A DNA stretch of 64,000 bases from Pseudomonas putida. Its GTDB lineage: Bacteria > Pseudomonadota > Gammaproteobacteria > Pseudomonadales > Pseudomonadaceae. Shown in pieces: positions 1-8,579 of the stretch. Position 1 is the first letter of the stretch; each line of letters begins with the position of its first letter. Position numbers and translations under genes: made by a program. Location of the stretch: positions 1,426,001 through 1,490,000 of the forward strand of contig NZ_CP026115.2 in assembly GCF_009883635.2 (NCBI RefSeq), given 5' to 3'. The notes under the pieces are model-generated. The model did no database searches and had not been told where the DNA came from. It saw only the letters and a program-made list of their open reading frames with translations.

Positions 1-433
1 CTTTCGTAATACCTGTGGCAATCAGACGCGAGTTCACAGCGGCGACATCGGCTGCACCCGCAATACTGACCCCCTCAAATGTGGCAGAAGCCCCAACTCG
101 GCGGTAAAGGTCTTGGCCGGTGAGCGGCGCAGCCTGGGCAACCCAAAACTGAGCCCCATCGGCAACTTCAAGAACTGCGTCGGAAATCTTTGCCCATACT
201 CGGCCATTCGCAACTAACTTACTGAGGTCGGCCGCAGCGTTAGGAAGCAACTGCGCGTAGTGGTCTGCTTGTTTGGCAATAGAGGCTACAGGCCCCGATT
301 CCGTAAGCACATCAGTGTCCACACCTCCATTCACATAGAGGTGCAGAAGGGCAGCAGCCAAGTCAGAGCGGCGCGAGGCAGCGTCAAGCAGTGCTGCGTA
401 ACCCTCCATCGCGGAGACGGGTGTTTCAGCCAT
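1..433 (-). CDS. Probable phage tail fibre/collar protein, N-terminal part (runs off window)
   Basis: An open frame starts at the ATG at 433 and stays open to the first base of the window, giving 144 codons with no stop. The start overlaps the stop of the gp48-like gene at 426, the tight coupling seen through this operon. The protein is Ala-rich and begins MAETPVSAMEGYAALLDAAS. I recognise no domain. In Mu the gene after gp48 encodes the tail fibre (S), so position suggests a fibre or fibre-attachment protein. The assignment rests on gene order only. Confidence 0.55.
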   Translation of the reverse strand, partial: MAETPVSAMEGYAALLDAASRRSDLAAALLHLYVNGGVDTDVLTESGPVASIAKQADHYAQLLPNAAADLSKLVANGRVWAKISDAVLEVADGAQFWVAQAAPLTGQDLYRRVGASATFEGVSIAGAADVAAVNSRLIATGITK

Positions 434-1022
434 TTATGGCCTCCGGTATTACATAATGAGCAGAATTGAAAAGTCGGTCTGAACTTGCCGACAAGCTCTC
501 GGCTATCGCCTTGCCGTAGCCGACGGTTACTTCGGTATTTGCTGGCCTGCGAACTTGAAGCAGAGCTTCAAGTGCGGCCGTCCGATACGCCGAGAGAGGC
601 GCATTAACTCGCCACTCAGTAAGTGCATCGCCATCGGGCGCAGGGTCTTCCACCACGGCGATCTGGGTCAGCGCCGGCCGATTCACATCGACGGTGGCCG
701 CGACGCCCAGGCGCTTGGCAATGGCAACGAAATAAGGGATGGACTGGCCGCCGAGGTCAGCCATTGCGGCCTCAACAGCCGCTATGCGCTCCTCTTGCGA
801 AGCACCAGAGGCAGCGGTCAGTGCATACACCCGCTCCCAATCGGCGATGTATTCGCCAGAGGAGGACGGGAAGATGGCCGACTCAACACCATCAAGTTTC
901 TGGACGGCCTCATACAGAGCGCCCGCCTCAGCGCTAAGCTGGGCGTAATTGCGCGATCCATTGGGGTCATATGAGACGGGCGGTAGCAGCGCCTGCAGCT
1001 GCTCGATCAAGGACTCTTTCAT
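426..1022 (-). CDS. Mu gp48-like baseplate/tail protein (YmfQ/DUF2313 type)
   Basis: 198 aa. The frame is open further upstream, but the ATG at 1022 (MKESLIEQLQALLPP) is the sensible start because it overlaps the gp47-like stop at 1019 by the usual 4 bases. The N-terminal LLPP motif followed by a Tyr/Asn-rich stretch and the central SASGASQEERIAAVEAAMAD-type helix are typical of the YmfQ/gp48 family, which forms part of the baseplate wedge-tail fibre junction in Mu-like myophages. It lies between the gp47-like baseplate protein and the probable fibre gene, as in Mu. Family call is from recalled motifs and gene order. Confidence 0.8.
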   Translation of the reverse strand: MKESLIEQLQALLPPVSYDPNGSRNYAQLSAEAGALYEAVQKLDGVESAIFPSSSGEYIADWERVYALTAASGASQEERIAAVEAAMADLGGQSIPYFVAIAKRLGVAATVDVNRPALTQIAVVEDPAPDGDALTEWRVNAPLSAYRTAALEALLQVRRPANTEVTVGYGKAIAESLSASSDRLFNSAHYVIPEAING

Positions 1023-2083
1023 GCCAGCGGCACCAGCTGAACAGAGCCCAACCGCACCCAGCCCACTGCGGGAGCGATGTCTGCCGAGACATTGGCTACG
1101 GGGCTGACCAGGTTCAGGTCGACCACACCGGCAACGCCGCTGATCGCTGCGCCGAGCTTCTGCAGGTAGAGCGGCTCCAATGGGGCCAAAGGCGCCACTA
1201 CACTGGCCGCCGCCGTCTGCACAGGCGCTTGCATCGCGTCGAGCGTGTAGCCCGTCGCCAGCTTCAACGCGACGACCAGGTCCGCATAGACCACCTGCGG
1301 AGTGAACACCCACACATCGGCTCCGGCCGGGGCCACCGAGTCCACATAAGCTTGGCAGGCGGCAATGATCGCCTCAGACGAAGGCCCGCCCGCCGAAGTG
1401 ATGACCAGGTCGACGGTGTTGCCGCCACGGCGCTTTGGCAGCACCAGGACAGTTGAGACACCGTCGACGGACAACGCCCACCGCCGGTAGTCGGCCTGGT
1501 TACCGCCGCTCGGCGGGTTGCGCAGCACATCAAGGTAGCGTGCCAGCAGGCTTTCCGCTGACTCGTCGTCGGTGCCGCCCTTGGTTTCGCCCAGCACGCA
1601 TGCGGCGTCGACCCCGAGCGGAGGGCTGACGAGCACGGCCGCGCCTTCCAAGCCGTTGAGCGAAGCCCCGGTGTCCACCGTCGCCGCCTGGACGACAGCC
1701 GTCCCGCTGCTGCCGATCGTTACGTCAGCAGTGGTGACCAGCATCGTGCCCGTTGCGATGTGCCGGATCTGGGAGGCTGCGGATACGACCCTACCGGCCG
1801 TGCCGGTGAGCGAAACGCCAGCCCCTGCCGTGGTCGCCGACTTCTGATAGACATCCCGCGAGGCCGCGTGCTTCTTCAGCTCCTCGAAGTCAGCTGTATC
1901 GGGGAAAATCTGGCGGGCGGTCCACGAGGCTTGCTGATGGATGCCCTCTGCGATTGCCGACACGGAGCTGGCACGGACATGGTTATCGCTATCACTGGTG
2001 ATGTCTGCATCTGGCAACAGGGCACGGATGTCCCGCAAGGCGCGGGAACGGATGGCGTCGAAGGTTGGGGCTACATAAGGCAT
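1019..2083 (-). CDS. Baseplate J-like protein (Mu gp47 homologue)
   Basis: 354 aa, close to Mu gp47 in length. The N-terminus (MPYVAPTFDAIRSRALRDI) with the following HVRASSVSAIAEGIHQQASW segment and the glycine-rich TGTAGRVV stretch are characteristic of the baseplate J/gp47 wedge family, the conserved protein of contractile-tail baseplates. It sits between gp46-like and gp48-like genes and overlaps the former by one base, which indicates translational coupling in a single late transcript. The virion role is known for the family; nothing unusual is seen in this copy. Confidence 0.92.
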   Translation of the reverse strand: MPYVAPTFDAIRSRALRDIRALLPDADITSDSDNHVRASSVSAIAEGIHQQASWTARQIFPDTADFEELKKHAASRDVYQKSATTAGAGVSLTGTAGRVVSAASQIRHIATGTMLVTTADVTIGSSGTAVVQAATVDTGASLNGLEGAAVLVSPPLGVDAACVLGETKGGTDDESAESLLARYLDVLRNPPSGGNQADYRRWALSVDGVSTVLVLPKRRGGNTVDLVITSAGGPSSEAIIAACQAYVDSVAPAGADVWVFTPQVVYADLVVALKLATGYTLDAMQAPVQTAAASVVAPLAPLEPLYLQKLGAAISGVAGVVDLNLVSPVANVSADIAPAVGWVRLGSVQLVPLA

Positions 2084-2430
2084 CAGATCACTCTCACCAG
2101 GTGCTCAAAGGTCTGGCGGCCGGCAGGGGCATACACCTCGACCAGCAAGCGCAACCAGCCGTTGTGCGGTTGTTCAGCAGTGACCTCCACCGAGTTGGCC
2201 CGCCCATCGTCAATCAGCCCCTGGAGGGCGTGCTTGGCGTACTGGATGGCGAGCGAACCGACACGCGACTTGTCCTTCTCGCGCTTGAGTTCATGCAGCC
2301 GGGAGCCCAACTCGGGGTCGGCCCAGTAGCTGCCGAGCGGAGTCATCAGTCGGAGATAAACGGCGTTGGCCAGCGTCGCGATGCGCTGACCAGTCAAGTC
2401 GCCTGTAGTGGGGTTTATGCTTGCGTCCAT
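2083..2430 (-). CDS. Mu gp46-like baseplate protein (GPW/gp25-type)
   Basis: 115 aa, small like other gp25/GpW-type baseplate wedge proteins. The sequence starts MDASINPTTGDLTGQR and has the YWADPELGSRLHELKREKD segment, matching the small baseplate protein that precedes gp47 in Mu-like phages. The C-terminal part (EVYAPAGRQTFEHLVRVI) overlaps the gp47-like start. An 81-base gap with a hairpin separates it from the upstream spike gene, the only gap in this baseplate cluster. Confidence 0.85.
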   Translation of the reverse strand: MDASINPTTGDLTGQRIATLANAVYLRLMTPLGSYWADPELGSRLHELKREKDKSRVGSLAIQYAKHALQGLIDDGRANSVEVTAEQPHNGWLRLLVEVYAPAGRQTFEHLVRVI

Positions 2431-2467
2431 AGCGAGGCAGGTTGCCTCGCGTGCGCGGACTCAGGTA

Positions 2468-2501
2468 TTTCTGGCCCATGACAGCTTTCATGGACCAGAA
2501 A
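2468..2501. terminator. Hairpin between spike and gp46-like genes
   Basis: Inverted repeat with arms TTTCTGGCCCATGA (2468-2481) and TCATGGACCAGAAA (2488-2501), 13 of 14 positions paired, six-base loop. No T tract follows on the minus strand, so it may act as an RNA processing or attenuation structure instead of a classic terminator. It lies in the only intergenic gap of the baseplate operon. Confidence 0.5.
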
Positions 2502-2511
2502 CAGGGGCGGG

Positions 2512-3072
2512 CTACTGCTGCGGGGATGGCTGTGGGCTGCTGCCGTGTTGGTGTGAGTTGTAGAGCTCGCGGTCGGCTTGCATGCTGCGCACCTGGTCGA
2601 TCACTTCCTTGGCCGACTGGATGTTGTCGTCGGCCTGGACCTGTCCAGTAGCCTCGATGACCGGGGTTTCAAACCTCACCTTGGTGCTCGCCTTGACGAC
2701 CATCGTATCGGTGACGACCTCGATCAGGCGCCCCCGCTTGAGGTGGATGTAATCGCCCTCGTCGGTGTAGATGCCTACCTCGCCATCCTTGATCTTCAGC
2801 CGATAGCGGGCGTCTTCTGAGGCAACCACAACTACATGGTTGCTGTTGCCTCCAATGGGAATGGCGACGTACTCAGCCCCGGCCAGCGGCCCCGAGGTGA
2901 AGCCGTAGTGCTGTAACAGCTCGCCCGTGACCGACTCCCCACCGAGCCCCTCCATCTCAACACCGATGTTTGGCCCGTAGCTGTTTCGCGTACTGACCGC
3001 CCGAAAGGCCTGGCGCACGCCGCGCATGGCCCGAGCAACTTGCTGGCTAACCAGCTGAGGTATGGTCGACAT
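2512..3072 (-). CDS. Mu gp45-like baseplate central spike protein
   Basis: 186 aa. The middle has the regular beta-rich pattern (YRLKIKDGEVGIYTDEGDYIHLKRG) of membrane-piercing spike proteins, and the C-terminal tip carries an H-x-H motif (SHQHG) followed by a short Ser/Pro tail. In P2 gpV and related spikes the apical H-x-H pair binds an iron ion at the trimer tip, so the same is inferred here. It lies after the gp44-like hub gene, sharing one base with its start, exactly as in Mu. Very likely the trimeric needle that pierces the outer membrane. Confidence 0.88.
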   Translation of the reverse strand: MSTIPQLVSQQVARAMRGVRQAFRAVSTRNSYGPNIGVEMEGLGGESVTGELLQHYGFTSGPLAGAEYVAIPIGGNSNHVVVVASEDARYRLKIKDGEVGIYTDEGDYIHLKRGRLIEVVTDTMVVKASTKVRFETPVIEATGQVQADDNIQSAKEVIDQVRSMQADRELYNSHQHGSSPQPSPQQ

Positions 3073-4199
3073 TACAGTGCCTTCACCATCTGAATGAATG
3101 CCGCATCGGCGGCGGTCTTCTTGCCCTTGTGCTTCTTAACCGGGTTGCCATCGAGCACCCACATCTTGTCCTCACGAAGCCTCAGCTCGGTGATAGCGCC
3201 CTGGCTCTTGGTCAGGCGCAGCGTACGGGACATGATGAAATAGGTGCCGTCCAGGGCATGCGGCTCGCTGCGCACGATGACGCGCTGGCCAGGCTTCCAA
3301 ACCGCGCCGTTGCCTGCTCGATGCCCCTTCACGATGGCCCGGATCTCGAACCCCTCAAGGCGGCTGTCGGACAGCACCTTCCTCGCCCTGGTGGTGGCCA
3401 TGTCCTGGCTTTCGCTTGAGCTGTCGATCACGATCTTCGGCCGGAAGATGCCACGACGGGCCAAGGTATCGTCCTTGACGACCGAGCGAAGGTGCGACCT
3501 GGACGTATCGTGACCGTCGTTATCGTACTGGCCGTGCTGCCCGAGGACCGTCACCTGGCTGAATCGCCCAGCGATGGACCGCCGAACCGACAGCCGCTCG
3601 ACGTTGTTGTCCTGGCCACCATCCACCCGCAGGATCAATTCCCCGACTGGCGTGGACGTGTAGTCCGGGCCGCCCACAACCAGGAGCCCATCCGGCTCGA
3701 CCCACGGCCACAGGCCATTGGCCTCGGCCACCTGCAGCAGTGCCTCCCAGGCCGATTGACCAGGCTCGATCTGGATGCGGCGCCTGATGGGCTTGGCGGC
3801 GGCCCGGACCTCGACGCGGGTGATGCCCAGCGGAGCGACCACTTCCTTGAGAACTTGGCTCAAGGTGGCCTCACGCATCGAGACAAAGGGCGTGGAGCAG
3901 TCCACCAGGACCGCCGCCTTGTCCCGGCCGGTCACGCGGATGTTGATGCCGCGCTTCGATATGTCGTGCTCGATCTCATCCAGTTGGCCGGTCAACACCC
4001 GATCCCGACCGAGGGTCAGTTCGCAACTAGCACCCTCGACCAGGACAGAGGGCAGTTGCTTTGTGTCCCGAGTGAACAGCTCCAGCTCGAACCCGTCGGC
4101 CGGGGTCAGAAGGTCCGACTCCACCGACCAGCCATCCCAGGTCTCATGGATCATGCCGCCTATGGACAGGCGGATAGTGTCATCACTTTGCGTAGGCAC
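3072..4199 (-). CDS. Mu gp44-like tail hub/baseplate protein (gpP)
   Basis: 375 aa, close to Mu gp44. The N-terminal IRLSIGGMIHETWDGWSVESDL segment and the repeated beta-barrel pattern are typical of gp27-like baseplate hubs. The start overlaps the end of the gp43-like gene by 17 bases and its stop touches the spike gene, the conserved hub-spike order. The C-terminus is Lys-rich (PVKKHKGKKTAADAAF). It should form the trimeric platform holding the spike in the baseplate. Confidence 0.88.
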   Translation of the reverse strand: MPTQSDDTIRLSIGGMIHETWDGWSVESDLLTPADGFELELFTRDTKQLPSVLVEGASCELTLGRDRVLTGQLDEIEHDISKRGINIRVTGRDKAAVLVDCSTPFVSMREATLSQVLKEVVAPLGITRVEVRAAAKPIRRRIQIEPGQSAWEALLQVAEANGLWPWVEPDGLLVVGGPDYTSTPVGELILRVDGGQDNNVERLSVRRSIAGRFSQVTVLGQHGQYDNDGHDTSRSHLRSVVKDDTLARRGIFRPKIVIDSSSESQDMATTRARKVLSDSRLEGFEIRAIVKGHRAGNGAVWKPGQRVIVRSEPHALDGTYFIMSRTLRLTKSQGAITELRLREDKMWVLDGNPVKKHKGKKTAADAAFIQMVKAL

Positions 4200-5508
4200 G
4201 GATCAGCGTTCCTGTGGCGAGGTTATAGGGGGAGCGAAGTTCGGGATTGAGCCGCAGCAGCTCATCCGCACGGCTGTTGTCGCCGTACCAGCGATGAGCC
4301 AGGAGGCGCAGGCTGGCCGCCGAATCGACGCTACGAGTGATGAGGGGCGGCCGTTGCAGGACCAGCTGGCGGGCCCGCGCCTGGATGAGCGCCGCCGTGG
4401 TCCGCAGTCCCTCGATCACCGGCAAGGCATCCTCGATCTCGAAGAGCCGGCGATGCAGCAGAATGGCAGCCTGAAGGAGGCTGCGCGCCAAGTTGGCCAA
4501 CCGCTCCAGCTCACCCGGACTGAGTGCCAAATCGTCCGCGTCGTTCTCGATGGCGACGCCGATGGCGCTCGAATAGCTCAAGGCAAGCTCAGTCACCACC
4601 AGTGTGACCAGGCCGAACGCAACGGCCTCGACCGGGTCGTCAGGCATCCCCGAGGGCAGCTCCGAATCGTCCGGCTCATCGCCCTGGCGGGCCGCGACCA
4701 GGAAGGCACTCCCGATCCGTGCTACCGAAGCCGGCAGCGCATCGGCGCCCGGCACAGTGGAGGGCAGACCCGTCCGGCTGAGCAGGTCGCTTGAAGTGCT
4801 CGGGGTCGAGGCTTCGACAGACGAGCGGATCTCTGTGGGCGTCCTGAAAAGATCGGTGATCGGATCGAAGGCCGACCCGGTGCTCTTGGCCATCGACTGC
4901 ACCCCGGAGACTACGCCGAGGATTTGCGAGCGCATCTGCTGCAGACGCAGGGTGATGCCGGGCAGGCCTAGTGCCTTCTCCATGAGCCCGGTCCAACCGC
5001 CCCCGATCCAGCCCTGGACCTCAGCGACCAGGGAGTCAACCCGGCCGATCAGGTCGAAGACACCGTCCTGCCAGGTCCGCTCATCCTCAACATAGGCAGA
5101 GCCTGTGTCGGTCCAGATCAGGTCACGCTGGAAGAACGTGTATGTCTCCGATTTCTCCAGGAAGCGAAGTGCGACCTCGGCATAGTCGGGACGCTCTGCG
5201 CGATGGCTGACCTTGTAGCCGGCGCTGACCACGTTGACACTGCCATAGATCGGGTGGACCAGCTCACCCGGTCCGATGGTGTCCAGCGCGCCCAGGATCA
5301 TCTTCAGCTCAAACAGGTAGTTGGGGCCGAACACCACCGCACGCATGTTGAAGATCCGCGCGTCCCGGCCAAGGTCTTCGACATCCTCGCCGTCTTTATA
5401 CGGCACCCCATGCTGAGAGAGGGAGCGCTGCGCCTCCAGGTCCTCATCCATGATCTCCATCGGGATACCCCGATAGGAGCAGTCCAGCAGGTCATCTTCC
5501 CAGCTCAT
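4183..5508 (-). CDS. DNA circularisation protein N-terminal family (Mu gp43-like)
   Basis: 441 aa, somewhat shorter than Mu gp43. The start MSWEDDLLDCSYRGIPMEIMD, with the downstream YKDGEDVEDLGRDARIFNMRAVVFG segment, is the signature of the so-called DNA circulation protein N-terminal domain, which in Mu is a tail/baseplate component (gpN). The C-terminus has a LysM-like stretch (HRWYGDNSRADELLRLNPEL) near residues 405-425. It overlaps the tape-measure gene by four bases. Role in linking tape measure and hub is inferred from family and order. Confidence 0.87.
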   Translation of the reverse strand: MSWEDDLLDCSYRGIPMEIMDEDLEAQRSLSQHGVPYKDGEDVEDLGRDARIFNMRAVVFGPNYLFELKMILGALDTIGPGELVHPIYGSVNVVSAGYKVSHRAERPDYAEVALRFLEKSETYTFFQRDLIWTDTGSAYVEDERTWQDGVFDLIGRVDSLVAEVQGWIGGGWTGLMEKALGLPGITLRLQQMRSQILGVVSGVQSMAKSTGSAFDPITDLFRTPTEIRSSVEASTPSTSSDLLSRTGLPSTVPGADALPASVARIGSAFLVAARQGDEPDDSELPSGMPDDPVEAVAFGLVTLVVTELALSYSSAIGVAIENDADDLALSPGELERLANLARSLLQAAILLHRRLFEIEDALPVIEGLRTTAALIQARARQLVLQRPPLITRSVDSAASLRLLAHRWYGDNSRADELLRLNPELRSPYNLATGTLIRAYAK

Positions 5509-7703
5509 TGCTGCCCCCGTCGTACTTGAAGGTCTGCCCGGCGCTCAACCTGGGCATGGATGTAATCAGTGTCAGAGCGCACCTCGACGATCAGCGGCTT
5601 ATCCAGCAGCGCCGACAGCTTGGAGGTCGCCGCATCTACGGCCCGGCCGGCAACGCCATCGGCCCAGGCAGCGCCGCCCGCCACAGACATGCCGTTCGAG
5701 GTCAGGCCCGTTTGCTGGTGAGCCAACCGCTGCGCCTGCTGTGATACCCAATCATCGGACTGGGTCGGGTTGCTGCTGGCCAGGCTCATGCGATTGCTAT
5801 AGAACGCCGTCTGGTAGGCCTTCTGGCTGTCGGTGAGCAGCTTGCTGCCCTGGGCGTGACGCAAGCGCGCCTCATCGCTGTTATCAGAGGAGCCGCCCAG
5901 GACTGCGAAGGAAAGCGCGGCGGAACCGAAGGCGGCATACCGACCCCAGTTCTTACCGCTAGGGTCGGAGCGACCAGGCGCATCCAGTGGGACTGGCAAC
6001 CCGCCGCCCTGTGGCCAGTTGGTGACGAACACCGAGGTAACGCCGGCTGCCTCCTCGAGCACCTTGCCGACCGCCACGTTCTTCAGCGTTTCCGGGCCGC
6101 CCAGCAGCTTACTGATCAGTGCGCCCGCACCGGCTTTGGCACCACGCCCGGCGTAGTAGCCGCCGATGCCCGTGGCGATACCGGCGCCCAGCATCTGCTC
6201 GCCCGACAGGTTCAAGTCGTCCAGGAGGTAACTGCCGAACTCGGTAAAGCCCTTGTTGATCGGCTTCGCCATCCGGTCGATGGCCTGGCTGAGCGTGGCC
6301 CGCATACGGCCGCCGACGCCCGTGGCGCTGTTGAGGTTGTCCGCCAGATCCTGGTTAAACACCGGCTTGGCTTCGGCGATCTCGGCAGACTGTTCCTTGA
6401 AGGTGCCGAGGCGCGTACCGCTGAGCATGATCTTCATGCCCCGGATCGTGTCCTGGTCCATCCCTTTGAAGGTTACGCCCAGGAACTTGGCGCGCTGCTG
6501 GTCCGTGGTCATCCCGTCATACTTGCGCTTGAGGTCGCTCATGACGTCCTCAGGATTGCGGGATGCGCCCTTGGCATCGAAGAACTTCACGCCCGTGGAC
6601 TTGGTGACCTGGTCGCGGTAGGCCTGGACGCTGAATACCCGCAGCGTCGACTCGGCCAGCGTGCCGAGGCGGTCAGGCTGCATCTCCACGGTCGACAGCG
6701 TCTCGGTGAAGGCCAGAGCCTGCGCAATGGACATGCCTGCTGACTGTGCCGCACCGCCGATCTTCGGGAACAGGTCGGCCAGGTTCTCCAGCTCGGCGTT
6801 ACCAAGGCGGCCAGCAACGGTCATCTTCTGCAGCAGTGCGAGCGCCTCGCCTTCCTTGTTGAGATCGATGTTGAAAGCGCTGGCACCAGCCACCACGGCC
6901 TTGCCCAGGACGGCAGAGTCGGCACCCGTCACCGCCGTGGCCTGGCCAATGGCGTCGGCCGTCTTTTTCGACGCGCCGTAGCTCACGCCTGAGGCGATCA
7001 GCGTGTTGAAGCCGCTGTCGACGCCTTCACGGCCCAGGCCGTATTGCTTGGCGATCCTGAAGCCCTCGGCCCGCCACTCCTCGCGCTCGGCGGCAGTCAT
7101 GCCGGCCGTCTGCTGGGTACGGATCAACTGGCGGTCCAGGCTGGCACTACCGATCAGGCCCGAAGCCGCGCCGAAGCCCAGCCCGAGGCCGGCCAGTTGC
7201 CCTTGAGCGCTGCTGCCCAGTCCCTTCAGACGGTCGAATTCTCCACGAACGCCGGCCGCCAAGGCCTTCAGCATGCGCAGGTTGCGCCCGCCATTCTGAG
7301 CCAAGCGGCGAAAGCTCCCCTCGGCCCGCTCGACGCTGCGGCGCAGGGGCTCCACGCCTTCGCGGTCGGCTCGCTGCAGTTCGGCCTTGGCCTGGTTGGC
7401 GGCCTGCTTGCCGACTTGGCCGAGCTGCTTGAGTTCGCCCTGCGTCTGGATGACGCCCTGACGAAAGACGTTGGAGCCCTGGGTGGCGGCATCGCGCATG
7501 GCCTGGCGGATGATTTTGTAGCTTGCGGCACCGTCCTTGCCTACCTTGGTGATCGCCGTCCCGGCCTTGCCGCTCTCGTCGGCAAGCGCCTTGGCGCCGT
7601 TTTTTCCCGCGTTGCGCAGGTCGCGCTCAAGGGCCTGAACCTCGCGCCGGCTGTTCCCCGACGAGGCATTGATGCGAAGCGCTACACGCAAATCCGAACT
7701 CAT
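5505..7703 (-). CDS. Tail tape measure protein (Mu gp42-like)
   Basis: 732 aa, the longest phage gene here, Ala/Gly/Lys-rich. The N-terminal part (residues 1-160) is coiled coil rich in Q, A and K, followed by the conserved tape-measure block (about 170-430) with segments such as QTAGMTAAEREEWRAEGFRIAKQ and LFPKIGGAAQSAGMSIAQAL. Two small hydrophobic Gly-rich stretches (about 515-560 and 600-625) may be the membrane-spanning pore region. It lies downstream of the tail chaperone and sets tail length. It ends overlapping the gp43-like start. Confidence 0.93.
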   Translation of the reverse strand: MSSDLRVALRINASSGNSRREVQALERDLRNAGKNGAKALADESGKAGTAITKVGKDGAASYKIIRQAMRDAATQGSNVFRQGVIQTQGELKQLGQVGKQAANQAKAELQRADREGVEPLRRSVERAEGSFRRLAQNGGRNLRMLKALAAGVRGEFDRLKGLGSSAQGQLAGLGLGFGAASGLIGSASLDRQLIRTQQTAGMTAAEREEWRAEGFRIAKQYGLGREGVDSGFNTLIASGVSYGASKKTADAIGQATAVTGADSAVLGKAVVAGASAFNIDLNKEGEALALLQKMTVAGRLGNAELENLADLFPKIGGAAQSAGMSIAQALAFTETLSTVEMQPDRLGTLAESTLRVFSVQAYRDQVTKSTGVKFFDAKGASRNPEDVMSDLKRKYDGMTTDQQRAKFLGVTFKGMDQDTIRGMKIMLSGTRLGTFKEQSAEIAEAKPVFNQDLADNLNSATGVGGRMRATLSQAIDRMAKPINKGFTEFGSYLLDDLNLSGEQMLGAGIATGIGGYYAGRGAKAGAGALISKLLGGPETLKNVAVGKVLEEAAGVTSVFVTNWPQGGGLPVPLDAPGRSDPSGKNWGRYAAFGSAALSFAVLGGSSDNSDEARLRHAQGSKLLTDSQKAYQTAFYSNRMSLASSNPTQSDDWVSQQAQRLAHQQTGLTSNGMSVAGGAAWADGVAGRAVDAATSKLSALLDKPLIVEVRSDTDYIHAQVERRADLQVRRGQQ

Positions 7704-7739
7704 CGGCTCACTCCACCTTTCAGAAAGAAGAAAGGCCCA

Positions 7740-8087
7740 TTACTGGGCCTTGGCTACAACAACGCTTCCATCTGGACTTGTCTCCAGATCGATTCCACGA
7801 ACACCAATCGAAAGCGAGGCACCGGAAACGGGCGGCTTGCTGCCGCAAGCTTGTCGCGTCCACCGTAAGACTGGGAATCCCGCCGCGTTGAGGCCGTAGC
7901 CGTAACGTCCTGGTGCATCCTGGAAGGCGCCGACCCGGCGCGCCGCGTCAATAAGATCGCCCTGGAAGGCGGACTCCACGTCCGGCCCGTCCGGAATCAG
8001 CAGCGCAGCACCGCGTCGGGACTGCCAGGCGGCGCTCAGGATCTGCGCCTCTTTGTCACTCAATGGAAACTCTTTGGTGCCGGTCAT
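7740..8087 (-). CDS. Uncharacterised phage protein between tail chaperone and tape measure
   Basis: 115 aa, no family recognised. Begins MTGTKEFPLSDKEAQILSAAW and ends in a beta-rich segment with DLETSPDGSVVVAKAQ. Its ATG at 8087 overlaps the stop of the frameshifted chaperone product (8084), so translation may be coupled to successful frameshifting. The position suggests a tail assembly role, which is inference only. Confidence 0.7.
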   Translation of the reverse strand: MTGTKEFPLSDKEAQILSAAWQSRRGAALLIPDGPDVESAFQGDLIDAARRVGAFQDAPGRYGYGLNAAGFPVLRWTRQACGSKPPVSGASLSIGVRGIDLETSPDGSVVVAKAQ

Positions 8088-8574
8088 CTCTTCTTCCCCT
8101 TGGCCACGTAGCGCTTTTTGCCCTTGGTACGCCCAGCCAGGAGACCGATGCGCGCATCAATCTCCGGCCGGGTCATGCACCTGATCTCGTCTAGCCGGTA
8201 GCCGTGTCGGACGAGGGCGTGCTCGATGCTTCGCCAGTCGTGGACGCCGCGCTCGGCGTCGACAGCTTTTTTTCGAGGTCGGCATCCGCATCGGCGATCA
8301 ACGCCAGGTCGGACTCGGCCAGCTCCTGGCGCAGCAGCTCGGTGGTCAACGCCTCGGCCGGGATCTCGCCCAGGGCCACCAGTTGCTGCCGGTAGACTTC
8401 CAGCGTCACCAGCTGGAGCGGTCCGGTCGGGTGCTCCTGCTGTGCCGCGATCAAGTCACCGCTCATGGCGACACGCAGGGTGAAGGTTTTGTGGCGCAGG
8501 CCGGCGTAGTACACGCCGATGCCCAGTTCGCGGGTGATGGTCAGGCCGTCCCAGCGCGGGTCAATTTTGGACAT
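8084..8574 (-). CDS. Tail assembly chaperone, -1 frameshift fusion product (GT-type)
   Basis: Joining the short chaperone frame to the -1 frame at the slippery heptamer A AAA AAG (8272-8266) gives a 163-residue protein: 103 residues from the first frame and 60 from the second. The second part (AVDAERGVHDWRSIEHALVR and onward) is open until a TGA at 8084 that overlaps the next start, and ends in a very basic tail, KRYVAKGKKR. Programmed frameshifting of this gene just before the tape measure is well known in lambda and Mu-like phages. The extension would tie tape measure to tube monomers. Confidence 0.82.
8191..8574 (-). CDS. Tail assembly chaperone, unshifted product (Mu gp41-like)
   Basis: 127 aa from the ATG at 8574 (MSKIDPRWDGLTITRELGIG) to a TAG at 8191. 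Position between tube and tape measure matches the Mu tail assembly chaperone. The last 25 residues are low-complexity Ser/Thr/Ala, as expected for a frame that is read only as the by-product of a frameshift signal. This G-type product should be the more abundant of the two. Confidence 0.82.
   Translation of the reverse strand: MSKIDPRWDGLTITRELGIGVYYAGLRHKTFTLRVAMSGDLIAAQQEHPTGPLQLVTLEVYRQQLVALGEIPAEALTTELLRQELAESDLALIADADADLEKKLSTPSAASTTGEASSTPSSDTATG
8243..8272 (-). promoter_or_regulatory. Programmed -1 ribosomal frameshift signal
   Basis: On the minus strand the heptamer A AAA AAG lies in the correct phase (codons GAA AAA AAG) at 8272-8266, followed after five bases by a 7-bp hairpin, GACGCCG/CGGCGTC with loop AGCG (8260-8243). 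Slippery site, spacer length and stem all fit the dnaX-type -1 signal. The -1 frame then runs 60 codons to the next gene. Confidence 0.82.
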
Positions 8575-8579
8575 GGCGT

